From Stenopsyche tienmushanensis (lineage: Eukaryota > Arthropoda > Insecta > Trichoptera > Stenopsychidae): a DNA stretch of 64,000 nucleotides. Both the position numbers and the translations under genes were made by a program. The stretch covers positions 310,001 to 374,000 of the forward strand of contig WACJ01000107.1 of assembly GCA_008973525.1 (NCBI GenBank), read 5' to 3'. Positions 36,486 to 49,300 of this stretch are shown piece after piece. Position 1 is the first letter of the stretch. Each line of letters begins with the position of its first letter. The notes beneath the pieces were generated by a model. It was not told the DNA's origin, ran no database searches, and worked only from the letters and a program-made list of their open reading frames with translations.

Positions 36486-36505
36486 CGGGACGGCCTCGCT
36501 TATGA

Positions 36506-39079
36506 CTGAAGAAAAAAAAAAACAAAATAAAACATCAATTTAATAAAAATGTAACATTGTTTTTACAAAATCCAATGCTTCTTAAGCAGATGTAATTATG
36601 CAAAATTAACTTTTAATATCATCGTATTATGTAAATATGTTATTAATGTGAATAGTTTACTCGTTTTATACACATGTTCAAGTTAACATTGATTGCCATT
36701 TTCTGCAATACAAAAGACCTATTTTATCATCGAAAGAAAACCTTTCATAATTCGAACCTCACTGATCTATAAGCATTTTCTGGTCATTCACCATTAGAAA
36801 TTTACATTAACCCAAGTGAGTGCTAAAGTTTTGACAAAGTGTCAATATATGATGTGCTTTCTGCCCTAAAAAATCAACAAAAGTTGAAAGACTTTTTGCA
36901 GAGATCACATTGTATTTGCAGATCTAGGGAAATGTGTGCAAGGTGTCATCATTGAAAAAGTTAGATCAAAAATGTTAGATAACATAAATAAAAAAATATA
37001 TCAAATAAAATACACCTGTGCTTAGTAGAAATACATTATGTAAAGTGCTACCATCTTTTAATATAAAATTTAGCATTGCATACAATTTATACCTGGCGTA
37101 GTGTCTTATCATTATATGTATAAACTTCACTTGATAAAATAATCATATATGAAGTTATAAATATGACTCATCACATGAAAATTACATAAAATAATTGCCA
37201 AGTTATTGTTAATAATTGTCCTTTATCTAAAAAATGGACGAATTAATAAAATTTGAGATTGATATAAAAATATAATTTTAACACACTCGTCGCCCAGCGT
37301 GAATCGGGGTTGTTTCTCATGAGGCCCAAATTCAATAGTCTGAATGTAAACATAAGGAATAGTGATGCGATATTATAATGAGCGGGGGATAAACATGGAC
37401 GACATGTGGCGCATCTTCTCTCAGATCTTGTTTTATTTTAGATCGACAAGCTTGACTCTGTCATTAGTCAAATTAACAAAAAAAAGTTAAGATAAACAAG
37501 TGCGAACCGACAAGGGTAGGAATGCAAGTTTCGAGGTCGATCTCGAAAGATATTTAGACAGTTGTCATCTAGAAGACATTATAGAAAGACATTTATAAAT
37601 CATAGAAATTTGTAACAGTGAGACGCTGGATTCGATTTTCGGGGACTGTTGGGAGACATCAATTAGCACAGATTTTGAAAATATTTTTGTGCAAATTTGT
37701 ACATTGTGTATATTCAGATGCAAAATATATTTAATCCATATGATGCAAAAGGTTTTCAAAAACATTGTCAAATATTCTATCAATCATCAATCAGTTCCGA
37801 TATGAAATGGGCGCGCGGGAGAATATAACGTTATCAACTTGCCAAATTAAACGTGAGTATTTTACATTTGAATTATGGCGTATCATACACCCGAATTCCG
37901 ATTTATCTATTTTTATATTATTGATGGCAAAAAGGATTGTAATTGTGGTCATAATGATACTATGACTAATAAGTTTATAGACTTATTTTATAACGATTAA
38001 GAAAAAATATAATATGATTTTTAATGGAAAGGTCAAATTAAAAGTGAAATGAATCATGTACAATGAAATTAATAATATTGAGAGTTATTAGTCTCCAAAA
38101 AATATGAAAAATGTTAATCAATTTTTATCTAATAAAAAGCGAATTACATACTAAGCGCTAGGGCTCCTCGCCGATATTAACATGGGATGGATTGAAAAAA
38201 ACATTATTTTTTCAAAGATTTTTTAAAAATCATCTTCAATCTTAAAATATAATCAACATTTTTATTTTCCCCAACATCTATCTAGAATTCAAGTCAGGTA
38301 AGGTGATTTTTTCAAATTATTTTTTTTGCAGATAACCAGCATTATTTTTCTAAACTGAATTCAGCTCGGTAATTGAATTTATTCAGATTTATTTATTATT
38401 TTTACTCTTATAATTTCATAGATGATTTGCTCGACGTCCTCGGTTACTTCTCAATTTAAAAAGGATGAATTTACACATTCCCTTCTTTCCTTTGTTACCT
38501 GAGGATGACTCTCGCTGCATCTGAACGCTCGTTCCGTTCACTTCAGTTTTTCCGCAACGTCGAGTGTAAAGCGTTAAATAAAATAATCTCAACTATCTAA
38601 ACCGAGGATCTGTTTCCAACGGGAATTTCAGCAGACAATTGTCAAATTTCGAGGGACATTTTGATTTTTAAGTTCCTCCGCCATAAGATTTGTGTTTTCG
38701 TTACTGTGATGACGATCGATCGGACGACTGAACGTTCTGGCCTAGACGATAGTTTAAAATGTATTGTACAAAACCATATAAAGCGCTCCGATACAGAAGC
38801 TATTTAAAAATAATAGTTTTCTCTCAATTTCTCTGCTGTCTTTAAATCGTTTAAATTGAAATTAATCTATTATCATTGAAATGAAGTGCAAAAGGTAAGA
38901 GACGAAGGATCGACGCAAATTTTTTAAGCGATTTTGACACATCACATGGATGAAGTTCAAAGGGTTACGAAGAACGCGCTCGTAAAAATGGAAGGCCGAC
39001 TCGAAAGTATGAAAATCTCGATGCACACTTACGACCGAAGCTCGGAGATTTTGAAAGACGTTGGGTCGAATCGTAATTG
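36506..39079. other. Upstream region or 5' intron of eIF4G2, no coding exon seen
   Basis: AT-rich, with no recognisable coding exon. It contains a dispersed repeat (37282-37645). If the eIF4G2 first exon lies in the GC island beyond 39 kb, this is an intron. Confidence 0.45.
37282..37645 (+). repeat. Dispersed repeat (family C), second copy
   Basis: Close relative of 16019-16350. Both share 'catgtggcgcatcttctctc', 'gatctcgaaagatattta', 'gacagttgtcatct.gaagac' and 'gctggattcg.tttt'. This copy has an extra block around 37455-37500. No coding frame was seen. Confidence 0.75.
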
Positions 39080-40690
39080 CGCACTGATATAGTTCGGGTT
39101 CGGTATCGCACCTGGGGGGCGTCTAGACGGGAGGGGGCGAGAGCGAGGGGTCAAGGGCCTCGGGGGCGGTCGATAGCGGCGTCGACGAGCTCGGCGCTCG
39201 GCGCGCGGTGCAGGTGCGAGGCTCGTCTTTGTTCTGCGAGGCGATGCGTCACTCTCCGGCGCGGGCGGCGGGCGGCCGGCCACCGCCGGTTCTCGAACGG
39301 TCCGTCGCCCCCGCGCGATTTACCGTTGCGACGAATGGAACTCGAACGAGACGTCTCGCGCGCGCCGGAGTTCGACGACCCCCGAGGTCTCGCCCTCCGA
39401 TTCGCCGTCGGACGGACGTCGCCGCGAACGTCGGCCGCGCGTGCGCGAACGCGCGCGACTCGAATTCAAATCGGCCGTCGGATCGCCGAGTCTCGGAAGA
39501 GCGACGACGATCGCCCGCGTCTCGCCCGACGCTCCGTCCGTCCGCCCCGGCGTCGCCTCGGACCGCCGGAGTCGCGCTGGCGCGGATCGTCTCTCGTCGG
39601 TCGCATCAATCGCGCAAAAATAGTTTTACTCTCGAGATGCGAGCGGTGCCTCTGCGCCGCAACATGGCGGCTGCGACTGCGGCGAGATCTCAGACGTTCT
39701 CGCGAAACGGGCGATTGCGATTCGACTCCCGCGGAACGGAATCGAATCCGCCGCCAGAGCGACCCTCCGGTCTCGGAGTCCCTCGGACGAGATTCGAACC
39801 GACGACCCTCGAGTTGCGCGCGCCGATCTTCCGCGCGCCAGGCGCGATTTTTAATTTCGATAAAATTAAGCATCGCACATTCACACCACCCCCGGGACGA
39901 TCCGACCGGACGACGGCGCGGGGGCGCGCCGCGTCGAGCGCAGGACGGCGGCGATCGCGCGCCGACGGATCGACGCGCTCGGACTTCCCGAATGACGTTC
40001 CGATCGTCGAATATTAAATATTCATCACCCGATACGAATCGAATGCGACCGCAGACGGGAATCGATTCGACCCTAGCGAATCGCCCTCCGATGGCGAGGC
40101 GCGCGGAGGGAGGCGGGGGGTTAGTTGCGAGCGCATCGATGCACTTCGGTCGCGGAACGAGGCCAAGTTTTCGCAATGACCCACATTCGCGTCGCGCGAC
40201 GGGCCCGCGCCCGCGCACGTGCGCCGGGCCCCTCCTGCTCCGCGGGCCCGCGTCTCCGAACGGGAGCCGACGTCCTCCCTCTGGATCTCGGCGCCGTCCG
40301 CGAGGCGCGTCCGGCGGCGCGCGCGACCGTCCGACGACCGATCGCGGCCTTCCGCGGGGCTCCCGCGGAGACCGACGGCGGGATCGCCCCTCGGGGGGCG
40401 CGCTCCGGAGACCTCCCGAGGGGAGGGCCCCTCGGCGACGCGACGCGACGCGCGATCGACGCGGGTCTCGCGCGGCACGGTCCCGCCGAGCCCGGGACGC
40501 AGCGAGAAGGCGAAGGGCGGAGGGCCTACCTCAAGACGAGGAGCCGAACGGACGTCCGGGGCTGGGGCGGAGACGGCCGCCGCTTCAATGCTGCCAACCG
40601 TCGCTTCGCCGAGTTGGCCGAGTGTGCTCCGACTGCGCACGCGCCCTCCCCGTCCCGTCCGAGACGACCGAATTTCGCCGTTCGAAACTG
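39080..40690. promoter_or_regulatory. Very GC/CpG-rich island, likely promoter region
   Basis: About 1.6 kb is extremely rich in G+C and CpG, in strong contrast with the AT-rich flanks, and composition falls off at both edges. It contains a YY1/Pho-like CGCAACATGGCGGC (about 39658). Long frames are open on both strands at once (for example 553 codons, +, and 250 codons, -), which is what stop-poor composition gives. Their translations are Arg/Ala/Pro-rich and unlike any protein. The best reading is a promoter and untranslated first-exon island. eIF4G2 on the minus strand is the nearest gene, and a donor-like CTTGAG|GTAGGC ends a possible exon at 40530. Confidence 0.5.
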
Positions 40691-42203
40691 ACATTCGTTT
40701 ATTTATTACCAAAATTCATTTCAACATCTTACAAATGAAATAACATTCGTAAATGTAACTAAAAAATATTTTCTCCAATCTCACGAACCGCAGTTTATTT
40801 TCGACGAAGCCGCATTATTAAAAATAATTTTAAATCAATCTCAATCGAGCCGTGAAACTTTATCAAAGAGACGATCCAAAAATGACTATTTCAAATAATT
40901 GCAGATAATTTTATCAGTTTTGTATATCTTCAAATATAATGACCAACTCGTTATATTCCAATATAATTGCAAAAGCCCGATTGAAAGTATTGAAAAAAAA
41001 AATCTTTCGCAACCGATAATTATATCGATTCAATTTGAATTTTAGGCGATATTAAAAATGTGTTATTATATAAAATAATATGAACGTCAATTCTAAATTA
41101 TTCGAGCGTCTCGATGATGCTCTGTCATTATTTGAAATAATATGTCAAAGTATATCCCGACGCGTTATTTCAACATTAATATGAATACATTAAACTACTA
41201 GATAATATTGACCAAATTAAAAATAATAATAATAAAGAGATGTATTTGTATTTATTCGGTTCGGCGCGACGCACGTCAAATATATTTAATTCGAAAGGAC
41301 GATGCCTCGTGGACGCTTTCGGTCAAATGCCAAAACGAACATCTCAGGAATGGATTTCGGTGAATGGCCACTTGTAAAGTTTCAGCTCGTTCTAGATGAA
41401 ATATTCGCACATTTTCAATTTTCGACGACCTTGGAATTGTAGTCCTAAAAATAGCCCTTGTTTTGTGACTAAAATGAGTTGCCTCAAATTAAGTAGCGAT
41501 GGACTTATCCAGAATGGCGAACCCGTCTGGAAGTGCCTCAAGAAAAATATTTTTTATCGAATCGTGTCCAGAATTTGTAATCTTACTGAAGCAGGCCGAT
41601 TACCTTGAATTGGAATAAATTCTAAATCGTTAATAAAGCTACATTTTTGACAGTAAAAACTGATATCTACAATGATGCTTTCTTTAAAGATGATAACTTA
41701 TGGAAATCTTTTACAGATAGAACTAATGAACATAACAAAAACCTATTTAAATTTTTATTAAAGAATTAGCATTCTTTTAAACTCATACAAGTCACATCAG
41801 TTATAAGAGCCATTAGAAATTTCATTATAAGAAATGTTGCATCGAGGTTGACAAATTGTAGGAAGTAAATTTATTATGTGCCGGAAAAAACTTCTGGACT
41901 CGAACTAGAGGAAGGAGATTCAGGATAGGATAGAAAAAATAATGTATTTTCAGTGGTCAATGCTTTCACACAGGGTTATCGCATATTTAGAATGCTGCCC
42001 CCGAAACTCAAATGTCCGATCAACCACTGAAAAAAAACCACAATTTAACATACTTTTTTTCACTGTCACTTTATTAAAAAAGATTTTTTTTATAAAGATT
42101 TTCAAATTGTAGTAAATTAATAAGCTCTGACAGGATTACTTAGGTTATAATATTTTATTTTTAAAAAATCTCATGACAATCAGATTACGCTGATTGTACA
42201 ATA
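40691..42203. other. Intergenic, no gene recognised
   Basis: AT-rich DNA with no supported gene. A 79-bp inverted-end sequence lies at 41951-42029 (CAGTGGT...ACCACTG). Confidence 0.45.
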
Positions 42204-42728
42204 CAGTGGAACCTCGGCTTACTAGTTTTTCGGGTTACAAGTCGAGATTCATCAAAATTTTTGTTTCACTTTATGATCAAAATTTCAGGTTACAAGTCGC
42301 ACGAGTTTTTTCCTGTTTACTCTTCGGAGAACCCGCGAGCATTCAAGAGGTGAAAGGACAGGCTGCCTGTCGTGCGGAGGTCAAACAGCAGGCCATGGAC
42401 CGACGAAGAGCTGTTTACCAAATGGATAGACTCTGTTGCTGGTCCTGAAATAAACTATACCTGCTGGATAATAATCTTCCTCTGAAAGCCATGCTAATTA
42501 TGGATAATGCTCCTGCCCACACTGAGAGTTCAGGATAATATTTTGGAGTTTAGTTTTATAAAAATTGTCTTCCTTCCACCTTTTCATAGTAATATTTTTA
42601 GGGATCCGGAACGAATTAATTGCATTTCCATTATTTCTTATAGGAAAACTCGTATCAAGTTATGAGCTACCTTCACCTTACAAGCTACCTTCCGAAACAA
42701 ATTTAACTCGTAATCCGAAGTTCCACTG
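42204..42728 (+). mobile_element. Tigger-like (pogo) element, internally deleted
   Basis: TA stands on both sides (42202-42203 and 42729-42730), with ends CAGTGGAACCTCGGCTTACT and GTAATCCGAAGTTCCACTG. A short coding remnant at about 42470-42590 reads NNLPLKAMLIMDNAPAH and then a decayed LPPF region. DNAPAH carries the second catalytic aspartate of pogo DDE transposases. Most of the protein is deleted or shifted. The same termini bound the element at 56811-57771. Confidence 0.85.
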
Positions 42729-42730
42729 TA

Positions 42731-43267
42731 CAACCCATACAATTTAATAGCTAACAAATATATGATTCTTAATTTTAATCAAAGTAGGATTTATTCTATG
42801 TCATTTAATTTAATCAATTTAATTTGAATTAGAAATAATTACCAGACCTTCTGAAATATTTCCAATAAATGAAAAATGTACAGCTGAAATGGCTGCGGGT
42901 TCTCTTAATTATGTGAAATTTGAAGCTTTTTGCATTTCATAGATCTAGTAAGTCAATACGTAATAATGAACTAATAAACAAGTTAAATGATTACATGCAT
43001 ATTTATACATTATATTATTTATACAATCAACATGTGTAATGTTTATTACAAATAACACTTTTAAACTATAATCAAGAGAGTCAAATCTTTAAAATATAAA
43101 AAACTAAAATTTTTTAATCAAGAAATAAATAAAATTATATAAACAATTTTGAGAAAAGACAGCTTCAAGACTCAAATATACATTGATGTAATTTATATAA
43201 AAAAAATATATTTTTGTTAATCATAAAAAATAATATAAGGGGGCACTCTTTTTCGCCAATTGAAACA
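42731..43267. other. Intergenic spacer, no gene recognised
   Basis: AT-rich with simple A/T tracts. It lies downstream of the dsRNA-binding protein gene and may include part of its 3' UTR. The minus-strand AATAAA at 43273-43268, about 109 nt past that gene's stop, is a candidate poly(A) signal. Confidence 0.45.
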
Positions 43268-43381
43268 TTTATTGAATGAATGAATGACATGAAATAAAAT
43301 AAACAATTTATATATAATCAACTAACATTAAATAACATCAATATATAGTTAACTGTGTAAAAAAAATATATATATATACTA

Positions 43382-46300
43382 TTACGGAGACACGGTTAAC
43401 ATTATTTTAAAAAAGCTTAATGCTTCTTTGGCAGCTTTCACTTTGGCCAAGGCTTCGTCAGCGTCAAAACCGAATACACAAATGGGAGGATTGGCTTGGG
43501 GAACACTCAAAAATATTATTATATTATCATCCTTCCCTTCCATCGAAGACCAATCGTATTCCATTTGCATACTATTTAAAACATCCTCTATTAAATTGAC
43601 GGGAGACATATTCAAGTTTTCGTCTTTGAGTAAAGAGATCACAGCATTCCGCTTTTCAGCTTCTAGAAAATGAACAATTTAAAATTTATTATTGTCTTCG
43701 TCGATTTTTTAGATGTTTTGTAAGTCTTTTAGTTTTTAGATGCAGTTTTTAATTATTGCTTTATTTATTATTTATGTTGCAATTAGGGTTTTGAACTGTT
43801 ATTTTTTTCATTCTGTTCCAAAAATTTAGATTGGTTCGTTTACGGTTTTCATTCCAGGAAAAGTTATGGTATTTTCAATTTTCGGTTCAGCTTAGATCTT
43901 AATATTTCTAAATAAAAAAAGTTTGATATGGACCTGCCTAAACCACCAATTAAATATTGTTTGATTGTCCCCGGCCAGTACTAAACGCCCCAAGTTCGAA
44001 TACTTAGATGTGACATAATTACCTGGCTAATAGAATTTGACTAACACTTTTTTGCAGCCTAACCACTTAAATGCTATTTGACTACTCCTAACTGTCCCAA
44101 TGGGACAACTCCGCTAAAGGTTGGTGGACGCACAAGCTAATACCGAACCTGAGAATCTGGGTAGCCAGAAATCACGGTCAACTGTGCTACCACTTGACCC
44201 AGGTTACCACTATGGAACGGAGTAAGACGATGCTGCACACAGGATATTTGTCTGCCCAGCATGGAGCATTGAAAGGGATATCATTCAGCTCGCTCTCCCA
44301 TAGCAAAATGGTACCTTCAATGTTAACGGATGCTAGGGTATGTAATACATGGTGCAAATACACGACGTGCGCTATGCAGCAGAAAGAGGATGCTGAACAT
44401 ACAAGACGACGAACAATAGCAGCATCCTCTTAACAGACACACAGACGACATCCAGGAGAACAAAAGACATGCAAGAAGACCCGGAAGGGAAGCATCGTTG
44501 CCACCCTAGTGCAATACTTACGGTGGCAGCAGTGAATAAGGAGGGGTTTTAGTGAGTAGCGTCTCCGTAACCTCACACTACTGTCGGGTACGGGCCCAGC
44601 AATCTGGTTAAACCATTTCCCCTCCTTACGGAATAAAAAGACTACTCCAATCACTATGCTTATACGATTTTATTTATTTTAACTATTGGCCACCTGACTA
44701 GTACTTATTTACAGATTTAATACTTAAATACTCCTTTAACAGCAAGTTGATACTCAGTTTATCTACTATTCATTGCTACTTTTAATATTATATCATTTGT
44801 CTTTCGCGTAAGACATGCAACAAACTGAAAAAACCATGTTTTTGAACCGGAAAATATATAGAAACCATTTTGTGCAGCGCCCCCACTAATTTTATCTACA
44901 GGCCAACACTGATCAGTATTAAATACAAAACTTGATTTTCAGATTTACGAGTAGAAAATGTGTTTGTTGGTCACATTATTTTATTATGATTTTGATAATT
45001 GTACGGTCTGATTCCACCCCATAAACACTTAAAGTTATGTAATTATGTTCAACACAATTTATTTAATTAAATACATCTTTTCATAATACAAAAATAATTC
45101 TTCAATTTATTTTTCTAAATCTCATAATTCGAAAATATATTACCGGTAGATCTGACGAGAGCGTAGGGATAATCAGTAATCTGCAGTCCGAGATTGGGTC
45201 TCCAAATAGATTCCAAAGTAGTATATTTATTTAATGCTATATCATTTAATTTATCCATTTCATCGAGCTGAAAAATAAGAATAGTTAAAAATAAATATTT
45301 CATGTAGTCAAATGCCGTCAAATTACCGACCATCTTTTTTGAAAAACATATGCTTTGGCACAATAATTTTTTTAAATAAAATAATTGAAAATCATCAAGA
45401 TCACTCTCATAAATAAATACAAAAATATATGTTTCAAATCATTTATGAAATTAATTAGCGCCATTAAGCATTCTTTGCCTTTTTAAAAATGTTTAAGTTC
45501 AGGTTAATTTAAGACTTGTGAGTTGATAAGGTAGCTTATACTGTACACCAGGTGTCAAACTTGCGATCCACAATGAATATTTTTGCAGCATACTAAAAAA
45601 AAATATGTAGTCATATTCGCATAATTACGCCACTCCTGAATAGTACACAATGTGTCACACAGTAACAAACAAAACTCTTTAGAGTGGATGATGTTTGTAT
45701 CTTAATTACCAAAACAAAAACCTAGTCTCATGTTTTAATTACTTTGGTTCTCAAAATAACCAGACAACTAAGTTTAACCTCTTAACCGAGTATGACGAAA
45801 TATTTCGTCATTCCAAAAAAAAGCAACTGTAACGAGTATGACGAAATATTCCGTCAAGAACTTTCAAAAATTACCCTCTAGTGGCCACGAAGAGCCACCG
45901 ATTATTTTAGTTAGCGTGACAAAATAGTCTGTAATCCTATCCTATCAAAATAATTCCCCGTTTTAGACACACTTTTTAACATACGCAAAACTAAATTCCC
46001 CGTTTAAGAAAGCTTGTTACGTGAGGCAGATATCACAAGGAGGGTGAGATTGTGAAAAAGGATCCGGGGTGATAAGAGCGATACACATGATTTAATTGCT
46101 AAAACGAGATGCGGAGAGCAGCAAGAGGGCAGTCAGTTCAAAATTTGTCTCGAGTTGAAGATTCACCGAGTCAGTTGGGAGTTAGTTTTTGCATATTTTA
46201 TGGTCAATTTTAGAGTTAATTGGTGTAGTTATTCTGTGTCTGGTGAGTTAATGTTCAAAAAAACCACTTTTTAAATTATTTTTGTGGCTACTTATTTATT

Positions 46301-49300
46301 TCAAAAATTTAATGCGTAATTCAAAGGATCTAAGAAATTGCTCAAAGAATATGTTCATCTTTTGAAATAAACAATATCGCTTTTATGTAGAAATCGTAGT
46401 TGAAATACTGACCTTCACTTGAAAAACTAGATCTTCCTCTGCCCTGATATTGCATAATAGTGAAATCGTAATAGGAAACCGCACATATGGAAGGATGAAT
46501 GGGTCCCGAGACCCTCACACTTATAATTTATGCATAAAAAATAAACCTACGGTTCTATGAAAATATGCATATTTTTTGCAGACCACCTAAACTTAAACTT
46601 TTAATACTTTCAAAGCATTTCGTTCAAGCTTGTCCATAATTTGGGAGTCGCCTGACATGATAAACACGTGGCATCGTATAAAATAATTTCTAATGACTTC
46701 GACGATATTCTATTTGTGAAATTAATAAAATAGTATCTATTCATGTAGCTTCTTCAGACAAAAACATAAATAATTCGTAGTTTATTCAACTTGTTAGATT
46801 TATTTATGATCCAATTATTTTAAATACTTATGCACTATACTATATGCTTCATGATACTTCTTATTTTACTAAAATAGCATTAATACAAAGTACGAGGATT
46901 TTTGTGAAAGCCACGCTGAATGAAAAATCGCTAGAAATGTGCGGGATCATTCGCCAATACTCAGTGGAGCCTCGAGTGCTAATAAAAATTTCCCAGTTTG
47001 TGCTGATTCAGTTGTGTTATTAGGGTTATAAGCTATACCACTACCAGAATAGGTGCTATTCAATAAAAAAAAAAAAAACCAAAACCACTTCACATAGTTA
47101 TTTAAATTTAATTTACCTTATGAAACTTGCAATATTTTGTGTATACTAATTTAGTGTAAATGTTCAGTGCAAATATGTCAAAAAAAAATCATTTTCAACA
47201 CAATACTGTATTTTTAATTAAACATATTTTTCTTGTAGTATTAATTCATATAGTACTGTGAATTCCACGGCTGTAATAATTTGGATATGGCTGTATTTGA
47301 GTTTGGATATGGTTAATCTGGTAGGTTCTCTGGTAAAAAAAAATGCTTTCAATTTATTACTAGTTTTGGTGTATATATTAGGGGGACCCATAAGTAATCA
47401 ATTATTTCTAATTAAAACAAAAAAAATTGTTACGATTTTATTTTAATTATTCAATCAATTATATAATTTTCATTGTTATTTACAACTCTTTGCCATCTTT
47501 CAAGCAAAGTTTCAATCTCTCTTTTATAAAAGGAGGCTGACTTTGACGAAAAATAGTCATTAAGGTAAATTTCAACTTCATTTACATTTTAAAACGTCTT
47601 ATTTTCAATGGAGTGCCTAGAACTTTGAATAAATAATATTCAGACCGCGCAATATCTGGCGAATATGGCGGATGAGGTAGCAGTTCCCAATTGAGTTCCC
47701 TAATTTTTTCCTGGGTTATTTTAGCTGCATGGGGTCAGGCATTATCATGATGCAATATCACGCTTTTTCGGTTGACGAAATTTGTATGTTTTTCTAATAA
47801 ATTTGCATTTACTCTGTCTAATTGATAGTAGATGATAGTTTCTCCTAGTTTTAGAAACTCAAAGTGTATTATCCCACCACAATCCCACCATATGCTCAAG
47901 AAGACTTTTTTTATAGTCAAAGAAGGTTTAGAAGTTGGTACAGCCGGTTGATTAGTTGAAAGTCACTGCTTAGTTCATTTAATACTGTCGTATAATATCT
48001 ATTTTTTATCACAAGTTATAATTCGGAGTAGAAATTGCTCGTTAAGATGTCTAATAAGCGATGTGCAGAAACTTCGTTGTTGATCCCTGTTCGTGTCGGA
48101 CAATTGGTGAGGAATCCAAACGCCTTCTCTGTAACTTTTGCCAATAGCGTGCAAGTGTCTTTGCACTGTTGACCAAGTAGCCCCGAGTCTTGACGTTATT
48201 TCTGTCACACTTAATTTTCGATCTGAATCCACTAGCGATTTCAACAGATCGGTATCAAATTCAGTAGATCTCCCACTTCGGTGGTCATCAACTTGGCTAA
48301 AATTGCCACTTGAGAATCTTCGAAACCATCCTTGACACTTGTTAACTTTAAGAATTTTGCTGAAAACACCACAAATTTTCTTAGATGTCTGTGTTGCGTT
48401 ACAACCCATTTTAAAGTGGAAGAGCATAAGATGACGAATATTTTCTTCTGACGGCTGTGTCTGACATGGTGTAGATAATGAGTTTACTTTTATCTGTTGG
48501 TGAATAAATGAGGTTTAGAGTTTACCCAATAAGATACAACCAAATGCACAACCTCTCTAATAGACGCGTCAGCGATAACTGACATGTAACACTCTCAAAA
48601 TAATTGATTACATATGGGTCCCCCTAATATGTTAGCTGATATGAATTAAAATTACTCGACACTCCCTAACTCAACTCGCATATATATTTCGACAAGGAGT
48701 TTGGAAATGCTTAATATTTTGTGAAAAAATTTAGTATAACTCATCATTTATCGATGTTAAAAATTTAAAAAAATATACTCATTATTAAATATTCGTCCTT
48801 AATATAATCACATAATATAAACACTAAAATTCGTTAAAAAAATCTCTGTATGGTCTCTTTCATAAAAATATTTACATTCGACATACATTACTACAATGCA
48901 TTATTTGTAACAATTTAATTAAACAATTATTTGATAAACCTCTCCAATATTTTTTTTAGGTTATTCCAAATTGTATTGGTATAAATAGGTAAACGATTTT
49001 TCGTTTTTCGATTGATCTCATACCAGAATAGCTCAATCGGGGACAAGTCTGGGGATTGTTGGCGCCCTTATTTATTTCAAAATACCAGATCAGTATTTTG
49101 AAGTATTCTTGGTATCATTATCCTTTTCACCTTCAAAACAACCCCACACCGTTACATTTTTACCTTTATCAGAAGATCACTCAGAGCGAAAAGGTGTAAT
49201 AAAATCAAGATATACAGAAGTTGAAGAGTGTATTTTTATGTGGTTCATACAAAGACGATCAATTGGACAGCTAATTTCAGGTCAAATATTGTGTGAAAAA

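Noticed and set aside
39780..39870. tRNA-like B box (GGTTCGAATCTCG on the minus strand)
   Set aside because: No acceptor stem, anticodon arm or convincing A box can be folded around it. At most it is a chance match or a decayed SINE.
39077..40738. 553-codon open frame (+) and 250-codon frame (-) in the GC-rich island
   Set aside because: Several frames are open on both strands at once, the products are Arg/Pro/Ala-rich and low in complexity, and no domain is recognisable. This is the effect of stop-poor composition.
41951..42029. 79-bp sequence with CAGTGGT/ACCACTG ends as a possible micro-MITE
   Set aside because: The inverted ends are only about 12 bp, no 8-bp duplication is visible and there is no second copy in the window.
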